Positions 53,251 through 59,684 of a stretch of 64,000 bases of DNA are shown here, piece by piece (position 1 is the first letter of the stretch; the number at the start of each line of letters is the position of its first letter). This DNA is from a virus. Under the pieces are notes generated by a model, which was not told the DNA's origin, made no database searches, and was given only the letters and a program-made list of their open reading frames with translations. Both the position numbers and the translations under genes were made by a program. The DNA lies in IMG/VR virus record IMGVR_UViG_3300024346_000022, positions 32,748 through 96,747 of that record; one strand, written 5' to 3'.

Positions 53251-53386
53251 TTAGATATTTTGATAATGGATCTTTTTTAGTTTTTATAATTTCACAAGCT
53301 CTATTATAGAACATATTATCAGTATTACCAGATTCTTCAAATGTTTGTTTAATTTTTACCCAATTGTTATAGGCATGATCGTCCAT
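53231..53386 (-). CDS. 51-residue unknown protein
   Basis: ATG at 53386; MDDHAYNNWVKIKQTFEESG then NMFYNRACEIIKTKKDPLSKYLNG. Part of a run of small overlapping genes. Confidence 0.55.
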   Translation of the reverse strand: MDDHAYNNWVKIKQTFEESGNTDNMFYNRACEIIKTKKDPLSKYLNGEHQG

Positions 53387-53471
53387 TTAAATTTATAGTT
53401 AATAATAATAATTTATCTTAAAGATAATATTGACTTTAATTTTTATGTGTGGATTTTATGACACAAAATAT

Positions 53472-53732
53472 TTAACGAATCTCAAAATCTAAACGGCGAA
53501 CTTTACGCTGGCGTCTTTCTTCTTGCCACATTAAATCCTCATTACGAAGAACATTACTTGTGGTTTTTTGAGTTTGATTATTCAGCATTACTATCATTGA
53601 CAAATCAAGAGCAGTAATTTTAGCATTACGAATAATGGTTGCCATATTAGAGCAACCACAAGAAACTGATTTTGCGGCATTTCCTTCTATCTCCTTTTCA
53701 CAAGAGCGACATCTAATTCTTAAGTTTTCCAT
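53472..53732 (-). CDS. Small zinc-ribbon-like protein
   Basis: 86 residues. CRSCEKEIEGNAAKSVSCGCSNMATIIRN provides four closely spaced Cys in CxxC and CxC arrangement, suggesting a zinc site, followed by a helical charged tail (MWQEERRQRKVRRLDFEIR). Cyanophage-type protein of unknown role. Confidence 0.7.
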   Translation of the reverse strand: MENLRIRCRSCEKEIEGNAAKSVSCGCSNMATIIRNAKITALDLSMIVMLNNQTQKTTSNVLRNEDLMWQEERRQRKVRRLDFEIR

Positions 53733-53752
53733 TTGTCATTATAAGTTAATTT

Positions 53753-54187
53753 TTATTCGGTAAATGAACGTAGCATCCAAACAAACTTACCGTGTGCTTC
53801 GTTTAAATCATCAGCAAGATTAACAGTTCCTCTTGACTTTTGTGCGTCTGCTTCTTCGGCAACTTCACCTAACATATCTATAATCTTTTTATGACCCTCA
53901 AGTAGATCTTTAATCATTTCCATTTCAGAGATATTAGTTTTTGCTTCTCCTACACCAGAAACTTCTACAACTCTAGACAAAGAACTAATAGGTTTGATTC
54001 CTAAAAATCTCATATGTTCTGATATACGATCAACTTCTTCCTGAAGTTCTTCATACTGCTCTCCAAACAAATCGTGAATTTGTTTAAAGTCGGATCCCAC
54101 AACATGCCAATGATAGACCCAGGTTTTTTGAAATAACAAAAAAAGTGATGCTTGTGTATCACTTATAAGTTTATACAGTTTTTCCAT
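53753..54187 (-). CDS. Dps-like ferritin-fold protein
   Basis: 144 residues. The N-terminal helix pair WVYHWHVVGSDFKQIHDLFGEQYEELQEEVDRISEHMRFLG has the Dps ferroxidase pattern (H, H, D/E, D, E with W-H-V-x-G). The rest is four-helix-bundle sequence. Dps proteins store iron, consume H2O2 and bind DNA; a phage copy may limit oxidative damage during photosynthesis-driven infection. Possible late promoter CCTAAATA at 54210-54217. Confidence 0.88.
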   Translation of the reverse strand: MEKLYKLISDTQASLFLLFQKTWVYHWHVVGSDFKQIHDLFGEQYEELQEEVDRISEHMRFLGIKPISSLSRVVEVSGVGEAKTNISEMEMIKDLLEGHKKIIDMLGEVAEEADAQKSRGTVNLADDLNEAHGKFVWMLRSFTE

Positions 54188-54212
54188 TATACTAAATGTT
54201 TTAAGTATTTAT

Positions 54213-54377
54213 TTAGGAACCACTTATCATATATTCTACAGTATTTGCCACATCATTCATCGCTTCTCGTAGATTTTCACTTTGACCAGATTCTTGTTTG
54301 CGAACAGGACGAGAACTATTACAAAGAGTCCACCGCCACTGATTCATAGAATCACACCACCATAAGTTAATTTTCAT
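54213..54377 (-). CDS. 54-residue unknown protein
   Basis: ATG at 54377; MKINLWWCDSMNQWRWTLCN followed by a charged helix (SENLREAMNDVANTVEYMIS). Trp- and Cys-rich N-terminus. Starts 11 nt inside the preceding gene. Confidence 0.6.
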   Translation of the reverse strand: MKINLWWCDSMNQWRWTLCNSSRPVRKQESGQSENLREAMNDVANTVEYMISGS

Positions 54378-54525
54378 TCTTATAGTGCTCCAGCTCAATC
54401 CATTTAAGAAGTGTATTAAATGAAGTAATAGATGCCTGAGTACAATTATCGTCCTTAAGTCTTTGAATATAATACTCAAGTGCCTCAATAACCATTTGGC
54501 GGTCTGTTTGTGATATTAGTGACAT
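54367..54525 (-). CDS. 52-residue helical protein
   Basis: ATG at 54525; MSLISQTDRQMVIEALEYYI then KDDNCTQASITSFNTLLKWIELEHYKNEN. Overlaps the next gene. Looks like a small helical bundle; no family named. Confidence 0.6.
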   Translation of the reverse strand: MSLISQTDRQMVIEALEYYIQRLKDDNCTQASITSFNTLLKWIELEHYKNEN

Positions 54526-54554
54526 AAAAATCTTAACTCCAAGTTATAGTACAC

Positions 54555-54580
54555 AAAAAAGGGGGTTTTGCCACCCCCCC
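54555..54580 (-). terminator. Intrinsic terminator of pstS
   Basis: Stem GGGGG/CCCCC followed by six T on the minus strand, 7 nt after the pstS stop. Confidence 0.88.
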
Positions 54581-54586
54581 TATGTA

Positions 54587-55552
54587 TCATTCCTTAATTT
54601 GATTTACAGCAGCCTGTGCTTTTGCTTGAATTGCATCCTTAAGAGGAACATATCCAAGATCATCAGCAAATGCCTGTGCCTTATCACTCAGCATATAATT
54701 GATAACACCTTTAATAGCATCAGTCTTAGCACCATTACCAGTTCTATAGGCAAGCAGATAAGTCAGTGTTGCAATGGGATATGCACCTTTTGCAGAAGGA
54801 TTTGGATCCTGCCCTGCAAGGTTTTTATTCAGAACAATACCATTCAGTGCCTTGGCACCGGAAGCATAACTAGGGAGAACAAACTCACCAGACTTATTCT
54901 GAACTGCCGCTGCTTTCAGATTACCTTTGACAAAGGATTGATTGAGATATCCAATAGATCCGGGAGTTGTTGCAAGAATACCGGCAACGCCATCATTACC
55001 TTTACCACCAACACCAACTTTCCAATTTACAGACTTAGCAGATCCAAGTGTCCATTCTTTAGAAAATGCTTGCATTGATTCGGTGAATGCAGCAGTGGTT
55101 CCAGAACCATCAGAACGGTGTGCTACGGTGATTTTACCAGCAGAGCAACCAAGTTCTTTCCAGTTATCAATAGAACCCATAAAAACAGATACTGCTTGCT
55201 TCTGAGTGAGTTTCAGTTTGCAAGCAGGATTATTGTAGGCAATTGCAATTGTTCCACCAACAGTAGGAATTTGTACCACACCACGAGAAACTTTAGCACG
55301 ATCCTTATCACTAATTGGATCATCAGTAGCACCAAGGGCAACTGTTTGGTCAATGAATGCCTTACGACCACCACCAGAACCAATTGCTTGATAATTGACT
55401 TTGGGACCGTCAGATTTGGCAAGATTAGAGAACCAACGAGTATAGATGGTTTCAGGAAATGTAGCACCAGCAATATTGATTCTTGCAGGCAATGCAAATG
55501 CTGCGGTAGGAGAAAGAGCAAGACCAATAGCAATAAAATGTTTGAGTTTCAT
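54587..55552 (-). CDS. pstS: Phosphate-binding protein PstS
   Basis: 321 residues. Signal peptide MKLKHFIAIGLALSPTAAFA, then INIAGATFPETIYTRWF, GSGGGRKAFIDQ, RSDGSGTTAAF (phosphate-binding loop) and GSIGYL: typical PstS. It binds phosphate in the periplasm for the host PstABC transporter. Common in cyanophages and induced by host PhoR/PhoB. Own terminator downstream; the porin gene upstream ends in its own terminator. Confidence 0.96.
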   Translation of the reverse strand: MKLKHFIAIGLALSPTAAFALPARINIAGATFPETIYTRWFSNLAKSDGPKVNYQAIGSGGGRKAFIDQTVALGATDDPISDKDRAKVSRGVVQIPTVGGTIAIAYNNPACKLKLTQKQAVSVFMGSIDNWKELGCSAGKITVAHRSDGSGTTAAFTESMQAFSKEWTLGSAKSVNWKVGVGGKGNDGVAGILATTPGSIGYLNQSFVKGNLKAAAVQNKSGEFVLPSYASGAKALNGIVLNKNLAGQDPNPSAKGAYPIATLTYLLAYRTGNGAKTDAIKGVINYMLSDKAQAFADDLGYVPLKDAIQAKAQAAVNQIKE

Positions 55553-55598
55553 AAAAATGTTTTAAAGTTAAATTTTGGTTAAATGTACCTTAATATCA

Positions 55599-55620
55599 AA
55601 AATCCCCCTTGCGGGGGAAT
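55599..55620 (-). terminator. Intrinsic terminator of the porin gene
   Basis: CCCCC-TTGC-GGGGG stem followed by TTTTT on the minus strand, 27 nt after the porin stop. Confidence 0.85.
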
Positions 55621-55646
55621 AAATTGATATTGTACCTTATAGGTTA

Positions 55647-57131
55647 TCAGAACGTAAACTTAGTCTGAATTACGCCACCCCACTTGGAGGAGTTTTGATA
55701 ACGTTGGTTGTTATCAGCATAAAATATTGCCGGAGTAATACTAATGTTATCGGTGACTTGATACTTATAGAAGATCTCAATCATTAGAGCATCAGATACT
55801 TTTGAAACTTCTGCCGAGGGTGCTTGACCCACAGCAACGCCAGCACTATTACCCTTGGCAAATACATCAGACCACTGAAGACCAGCAAACCACGAATCCG
55901 AGTTCGTAGCACCATTTTTACCAACACGACCAGTTACGGAGTTATATCCATAACCAGCACTGATAGAAGGAACCCAACCAGATTCGACCGGTTGCCAATA
56001 AGCATTCAGAGCAACAGAGTTTGATTCCTGACCACTATCAAGAGCACCATTGGCACCCAGAAGACCGTTGTAGGTGCGAGGACGAGTGTTGACACCACCA
56101 TAGCGGTAACCAACAGCAACTCCCCACTGAGGAGCACGATAACCCACCTGAGCGAGCACGTTTAGACCACCATCAGAATCAAATACACCTGTTTCAGAAA
56201 ACTCACCATCTTGTGCGACATAGTTCACACCAGCCATGAAACCACCTTGACCTTTTTGAGTAGGTTGTTTCCATTGAGCACCGAAACCAGCACCAGTTGC
56301 CTTGTTATAGACACCAGAAGTACCAGCAAGTTGGAAAAAGTCAAGGATTTCTGACTTATAGGCAGAAGGAATCCACGACATCTCGGTATTACGAACCAAA
56401 GGACCAGCAGTTAGAGTTACACTCTTACCGACTGGGAATTGATAGTAAAGACGATCAATCACTGCTTGATCGGAATAAGATTCTGCCTTATCAACTTTGA
56501 ACAGAGAAGAGGAAGAACCAAAAGGATCAGAACTAAAGTTTCCTGAACGGAGACGAGTACGAAGCAAATCCTTACCCGTGAATGAAGTATCAAAGTTCAG
56601 ACGGAGATCATAGTTGAATGCGGTGTTGCCGACGTTTCCACCTTTATTCGTTTTAAGACCAGGAACTCCACCAAGAACAAAGTTTGCTTCACCCTTGAGT
56701 TTGGTTGTAGTAGAGAATTGTGTTGCCTGAAGTTGACCAACTTTATTCTCAAGACCATCCACACGAGAAGTCAATACAGTCAATTCTGCATCAAATTCTG
56801 CTAGGAGTTTTTTGAGTTCATCAGTAACTTCTGTTACACGATCTAGACAAGCATTAAGAAGAGCAGCAGCCTCAAAGCGAGTCATTGACTGACCGCCCTT
56901 ATAGGTTCCGTTAGGATATCCTGCCACACAACCATAACGCTCTACAAGATTGCTGAGTGCTTGATATGCCCAGTCAGTTGTTTGGACATCAGAGAATTGA
57001 GTAATGCTAGTAACTTGTTCCGAAGAGGCATATTGATTTACACCCTCAAGATTCAGTTCAGCAGCAGTTGCGGTAGGAGCGATAAGTCCCAGAGCAACCG
57101 GAGCAAGCATTAATTGTTGAAAAAATTTCAT
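55647..57131 (-). CDS. Som-type porin with SLH domain
   Basis: 494 residues from ATG 57131. Signal peptide MKFFQQLMLAPVALGLIAPT (cleavage near TATA-AEL). Residues 45-100: SLH motif FSDVQTTDWAYQALSNLVERYGCVAGYPNGTYKGGQSMTRFEAAALLNACLD. Then coiled coil (LKKLLAEFDAELTVLTSRVDGLENKVGQLQ) and a beta-barrel (OprB-like) ending in FTF. This is the standard cyanobacterial outer-membrane porin architecture, so the gene is host-derived. It likely raises outer-membrane permeability, plausibly to phosphate given its neighbour pstS. Confidence 0.93.
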   Translation of the reverse strand: MKFFQQLMLAPVALGLIAPTATAAELNLEGVNQYASSEQVTSITQFSDVQTTDWAYQALSNLVERYGCVAGYPNGTYKGGQSMTRFEAAALLNACLDRVTEVTDELKKLLAEFDAELTVLTSRVDGLENKVGQLQATQFSTTTKLKGEANFVLGGVPGLKTNKGGNVGNTAFNYDLRLNFDTSFTGKDLLRTRLRSGNFSSDPFGSSSSLFKVDKAESYSDQAVIDRLYYQFPVGKSVTLTAGPLVRNTEMSWIPSAYKSEILDFFQLAGTSGVYNKATGAGFGAQWKQPTQKGQGGFMAGVNYVAQDGEFSETGVFDSDGGLNVLAQVGYRAPQWGVAVGYRYGGVNTRPRTYNGLLGANGALDSGQESNSVALNAYWQPVESGWVPSISAGYGYNSVTGRVGKNGATNSDSWFAGLQWSDVFAKGNSAGVAVGQAPSAEVSKVSDALMIEIFYKYQVTDNISITPAIFYADNNQRYQNSSKWGGVIQTKFTF

Positions 57132-57190
57132 ATAGTTTGTTAAGAAATACAACTACGATGTTTATTTAGCTCCCCTGATATTTGAGGGGA

Positions 57191-57261
57191 AGCGGATACA
57201 CGGATTTGAACCGAGGATAAAAGTTTGGAAAACTCTTGTGTTACCACTACACCATATCCGC
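57191..57261 (-). tRNA. tRNA-Gly(TCC)
   Basis: 71 nt. Acceptor GCGGATA/TATCCGC, anticodon loop TTTCCAA (TCC), canonical T-arm (GGTTCAAATCC). Its promoter (57272-57300) starts transcription within a few nt of the mature 5' end. Confidence 0.92.
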
Positions 57262-57271
57262 ATTTGAGAGA

Positions 57272-57300
57272 ATTATAAGACATAATGAGTATTATGTCAA
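57272..57300 (-). promoter_or_regulatory. Sigma70-type promoter of tRNA-Gly
   Basis: TTGACA (57295-57300), 17-bp spacer, TATAAT (57272-57277); overlaps the 3' end of tRNA-Thr. Confidence 0.88.
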
Positions 57301-57373
57301 GCCCCCAGCGAGGATTTGCACCCGCGACTATCGCTTACAAGGCGATTGTTTTAACTACTACAACTATGGGGGC
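57300..57373 (-). tRNA. tRNA-Thr(TGT)
   Basis: Acceptor GCCCCCA/TGGGGGC, anticodon stem ATCGC/GCGAT, loop CTTGTAA (TGT), T-arm GCGGG-TGCAAAT-CTCGC (loop slightly unusual, TGCAAAT). Confidence 0.85.
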
Positions 57374-57375
57374 AA

Positions 57376-57448
57376 CTCCCCTCCTAGGTAACGCTCCTAG
57401 CTATCTCGAATTAACAGTTCGGCCCATTCGCTTGCTTGGTCGAGGGGA
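57376..57448 (-). tRNA. tRNA-Asn(GTT)-like with non-canonical D- and T-loops
   Basis: 73 nt with exact canonical spacing: perfect 7-bp acceptor TCCCCTC/GAGGGGA, G73, anticodon loop CTGTTAA at positions 32-38, 4-bp anticodon stem CGAA/TTCG, T-stem CTAGG/CCTAG. T-loop is AGCGTTA (same as tRNA-Pro), D-arm 3 bp and no GG in the loop; position 8 is G instead of T. Either a degraded tRNA or a working atypical one. Confidence 0.55.
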
Positions 57449-57454
57449 ATGATG

Positions 57455-57535
57455 GTAGGAGGGATTTCTATGTGCCGATAGAATCACCTTTCACATCATC
57501 TAGCAGAAACCAGAGAGCGGTGTTGCACTTCCTAC
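57455..57535 (-). ncRNA. 81-nt structured element, unknown
   Basis: Ends pair (GTAGGA/TCCTAC); inside are hairpins TTCTAT/ATAGAA and CACC/GGTG. Tried as a class II tRNA without success (no valid T-arm). It lies first in a transcript that also contains tRNA-Asn-like and tRNA-Thr. Confidence 0.4.
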
Positions 57536-57539
57536 ATTT

Positions 57540-57559
57540 TGATAGAGGCGCCTCTATCA
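57540..57559. repeat. 20-bp perfect palindrome
   Basis: TGATAGAGGC joined to its own complement, between the promoter at 57566 and the structured element; would form a 5'-end hairpin or bind a dimeric protein. Confidence 0.75.
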
Positions 57560-57565
57560 GTTTAT

Positions 57566-57594
57566 ATATTACACCATTTCTGGGATGGTGTCAA
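57566..57594 (-). promoter_or_regulatory. Sigma70-type promoter of the tRNA-Asn/tRNA-Thr unit
   Basis: TTGACA (57589-57594), 17-bp spacer that itself folds (CACCAT/ATGGTG), TAATAT (57566-57571). Confidence 0.75.
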
Positions 57595-58061
57595 GTCCAA
57601 AGATTATGATCATATTCCCAATGACAATTTGGGCACAAAGGCATTATATTTTGTTTTGAGTTTATTTCACTAATCAATATATCATCACTAAAGGAAGAAA
57701 TGGGTTTTATATGTGCAACTTCTATATGTTTATTATATCCACATTTAAGACACTCAGTAAATCCAAGTTTTTTAGCAATTGCTCTCGCTCTTGTTCTTAC
57801 CAAGGAGAATGCCGATGACTTGTGGTGATTTTCATATATCGCTTCTTTAAGAGTCATATCTTTTACTTCTTTATTCTTTATCCATATCAAATAGTGTTCC
57901 ATACAACGAGCACGATTTGCTGTTATTGGTTTTCCACAATCCAAACATTTATGTTCAGGTTTTCTTTTAGGAACCTTTTTATTGTTATAAGAAGCAGCAC
58001 AACTTCTACTGCAAAATTTGGGATTAGAAGTATGCTTTTCGCAAAATAAACATTTAATCAT
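57591..58061 (-). CDS. HNH homing endonuclease (second copy) with zinc fingers
   Basis: 156 residues. N-terminal zinc modules CLFCEKHTSNPKFCSRSC and CLDCGKPITANRARCMEHY; the HNH core CLKCGYNKHIEVAHIKPISSFSDD...NIMPLCPNCHWEYDH has CxxC, the HI-x-P strand, the central Asn and the final CxxCH. It sits in the tRNA region, a usual home for homing genes. Leader hairpin and late promoter at 58065-58104. Confidence 0.88.
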   Translation of the reverse strand: MIKCLFCEKHTSNPKFCSRSCAASYNNKKVPKRKPEHKCLDCGKPITANRARCMEHYLIWIKNKEVKDMTLKEAIYENHHKSSAFSLVRTRARAIAKKLGFTECLKCGYNKHIEVAHIKPISSFSDDILISEINSKQNIMPLCPNCHWEYDHNLWT

Positions 58062-58064
58062 AAT

Positions 58065-58104
58065 GGAACCTTTAGTTACTATTATTTATACGCTAAAAGG
58101 TTCC
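58065..58104 (-). promoter_or_regulatory. Hairpin leader with embedded late promoter, HNH 2
   Basis: Inverted repeat GGAACCTTTAG (58065-58075) and its near-complement (58093-58104, one extra base) encloses a perfect TATAAATA (58083-58090, minus). The proximal arm contains AAAGG, the likely ribosome site, 3-14 nt before the ATG. Confidence 0.75.
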
Positions 58105-58109
58105 AAAAA

Positions 58110-58228
58110 CGTCTCGTGCAAGATTCGAACTTGCGACCCACTGCTTATCACCTTATAAGGAATTGAACCTTATCATAACCACCCGGAAGGCGGAAGGCAG
58201 TTGTTCTAATCCGCTGAACTAACGAGAC
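58110..58228 (-). tRNA. tRNA, probably Arg(TCT), with 45-nt insertion in the anticodon loop
   Basis: 119 nt. Acceptor GTCTCGT/ACGAGAC, normal D-arm (TTCAGCGGATTAGAAC), anticodon stem ACTGC/GCAGT and canonical T-arm GCAAG-TTCGAAT-CTTGC are all intact. The loop is 52 nt (58145-58196) instead of 7. Removing 45 nt gives CTTC|TAA, anticodon TCT. The insert folds into two hairpins: CCGCC-TTCCG-GGTGG and ATAAGG-TTCAATT-CCTTAT, the latter looking like a T-arm. Confidence 0.7.
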
Positions 58229-58236
58229 ATAAGACA

Positions 58237-58265
58237 ATCATAACAGACGATGCTAGGATTGTCAA
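58237..58265 (-). promoter_or_regulatory. Sigma70-type promoter of the interrupted tRNA
   Basis: TTGACA (58260-58265), 17-bp spacer, TATGAT (58237-58242); the start site would be almost at the tRNA 5' end. Confidence 0.85.
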
Positions 58266-58340
58266 ATGGGTTCGGTGGGGTACGATCCCACAACCTTTGC
58301 CTTAAAAGGGCACTATTCTTCCAGTTGAATTACGAACCCA
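58266..58340 (-). tRNA. tRNA-Lys(TTT)
   Basis: Acceptor TGGGTTC/GAACCCA, anticodon arm GTGCC-CTTTTAA-GGCA(A), anticodon TTT, T-stem GTGGG/CCCAC with loop ATCGTAC. Confidence 0.88.
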
Positions 58341-58389
58341 TAAGAAGAGAAGACCCAGACCTTCTCTATGGTCTCTCAACCACCCTCAT

Positions 58390-58418
58390 AGAATAGCACC
58401 CAAGACCCGTGCTGTCAA
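58390..58418 (-). promoter_or_regulatory. Sigma70-type promoter of tRNA-Lys
   Basis: TTGACA (58413-58418), 17-bp spacer, TATTCT (58390-58395); overlaps the stop of the next gene. Confidence 0.75.
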
Positions 58419-58603
58419 TCCTTTGCTTCCTTACGGGCGTTCTTTTCTTCGGTAATCTCGCCTCTACGGGTCTTTACCAGTTTTGACATTTCTTGTAGTG
58501 CCTTGCGAGCACGAGTTCCGGCAGCATTATTACCGGCAGCGAACTTTTCGTCTTCTACTTTCCATTCTTCAACGGCATTCAGTAGTTCTTGTGATGTAGA
58601 CAT
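58415..58603 (-). CDS. Histone H1/Hc1-like small protein
   Basis: 62 residues from ATG 58603 (MSTSQELLNAVEEWKVEDEK); the frame runs to 58660. NNAAGTRARKALQEMSKLVKTRRGEITEEKNARKEAKD matches the pattern of Hc1-type DNA-binding proteins (AGxRARKxLQEL..L....R..I...KN). Possibly compacts or organises phage DNA. Confidence 0.7.
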   Translation of the reverse strand: MSTSQELLNAVEEWKVEDEKFAAGNNAAGTRARKALQEMSKLVKTRRGEITEEKNARKEAKD

Positions 58604-58646
58604 AATGATTTCTATAAAAAATAAGATATGTTTATATATAACATTT

Positions 58647-59078
58647 TTATTCGCATCCATCTATCCATGGAGCACATAAACGCATTTCTCCACCGAGTGA
58701 CTTACATTCTTCGGTATAACACACAGATTCATCAACTGGTTTCTCAATATACTTTGGTTGATATTTGCGATCATAATCGGCAATAATTCTATCGTACTCT
58801 GGTCTTACATTTTCGATTGCTCTATCAACTTCTAATTCAATTCTTACTTCTAATTCTTTTTTACTTTCAGTTCTTGGCAACTCATGATTTAACCCAAATT
58901 GTTGAAGAATTAAAGTATAAATTTTCCAAAGGTCTTTTTCACCAATCTTCAACCATCCAGATAAAGAAACTATAATCAGCACGATAATAGAACTCAGAAC
59001 AACTGACTTTATTTTTTTAGAAGTTGCATCAGGAAGAGTGATAAGTTTTCCATTCTTAATCTCAAAAAGTCTAAGCAT
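58647..59078 (-). CDS. Membrane protein with Cys-rich C-terminus
   Basis: 143 residues from ATG 59078 (MLRLFEIKNGKLITLPDATSKK). One membrane span (VVLSSIIVLIIVSLSGWLKI), a long charged helix, and a C-terminus with four Cys (VCYTEECKSLGGEMRLCAPWIDGCE), possibly disulphide-bonded outside the membrane. The layout is spanin-like but unproven. Overlaps the next upstream gene by 8 nt. Confidence 0.68.
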   Translation of the reverse strand: MLRLFEIKNGKLITLPDATSKKIKSVVLSSIIVLIIVSLSGWLKIGEKDLWKIYTLILQQFGLNHELPRTESKKELEVRIELEVDRAIENVRPEYDRIIADYDRKYQPKYIEKPVDESVCYTEECKSLGGEMRLCAPWIDGCE

Positions 59079-59352
59079 TATTCTTCTCGTATTCTTTAAT
59101 TGACTTATCCAAAACTCTTTCAATTCTATAAGTAATCAATTCAGAATCTTGAATTATATAATCATTTAGAATATCAATACCCATAGAAGACTGAACTTCA
59201 TCCAGTAAATTGAAAACTTTTTTCTTTTGAATTCCTGGAATGAGTGAAATTGCATCTAATGAGAAATGAACAATTGCACCAATCTTAATCCACTCCTTTA
59301 GAGATTTGTTTTCTTTTCCATACTTAAACTCAAAGATATTAAATTTACTCAT
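59071..59352 (-). CDS. 93-residue unknown protein
   Basis: Starts MSKFNIFEFKYGKENKSLKE, helical with a hydrophobic centre (WIKIGAIVHFSLDAISLIPGI). Coupled by overlaps on both sides. Always seems to travel with its neighbours in cyanophages as far as I recall; function unknown. Confidence 0.68.
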   Translation of the reverse strand: MSKFNIFEFKYGKENKSLKEWIKIGAIVHFSLDAISLIPGIQKKKVFNLLDEVQSSMGIDILNDYIIQDSELITYRIERVLDKSIKEYEKNNA

Positions 59353-59632
59353 TCAAGAAGTCCTCCAAAGCATCATCTAGCATTTGTTTAGCATCTATTT
59401 GTTTTCTGGGTTCTCTCATCTTTTTCGTATCAAAGGTAAGTATAGGTGTAATATTTCCACTTTCTTCCATTTTTACCTTTGCTCCAAATGGCGTTCCTTT
59501 GGGTTGAACTTCAAATGAATTATGAGAATTTAATTTAATCTCACCAATATCAGTTTGTACCTTTAAGTATCCCACTCTGGCGGCAATATCTATAATATCT
59601 TTTGGTTCTTGTGGAAGATTTTCTATTGACAT
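59345..59632 (-). CDS. 95-residue unknown protein
   Basis: Starts MSIENLPQEPKDIIDIAARV; beta-rich centre (KVQTDIGEIKLNSHNSFEV) and acidic C-terminus (KQMLDDALEDFLNE). The ATG follows a terminator T-run directly, leaving no clear ribosome site, so a downstream start is possible. Confidence 0.62.
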   Translation of the reverse strand: MSIENLPQEPKDIIDIAARVGYLKVQTDIGEIKLNSHNSFEVQPKGTPFGAKVKMEESGNITPILTFDTKKMREPRKQIDAKQMLDDALEDFLNE

Positions 59633-59633
59633 G

Positions 59634-59661
59634 AAAAAAGGAGGGTTATGAGTTCCCTCCT
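59634..59661 (-). terminator. Intrinsic terminator after the tail-lysozyme-like gene
   Basis: AGGAGGG/CCCTCCT stem followed by TTTTT on the minus strand; it runs into the ATG of 59632. Confidence 0.82.
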
Positions 59662-59684
59662 ATATTTATTAAATTTTATGAATT

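Noticed and set aside
54213-54488. Single 91-codon frame starting MRHLSIIFKDL.
   Set aside because: Two better-coupled small genes (54367-54525 and 54213-54377) use other starts/frames here; the N-terminal part of the long frame is out-of-frame shadow.
55559-55585. Possible Pho box (TTTAACC, TTTAAC repeats at 11-bp spacing) before pstS.
   Set aside because: It lies only 9-33 nt before the ATG, too close for a normal activator site upstream of a promoter, and the sequence is generally AT-rich; not claimed.
57455-57535. Class II tRNA (Leu/Ser-like) in the 81-nt structured element.
   Set aside because: No valid T-arm or anticodon arm could be built on either strand; listed only as an unknown structured RNA.
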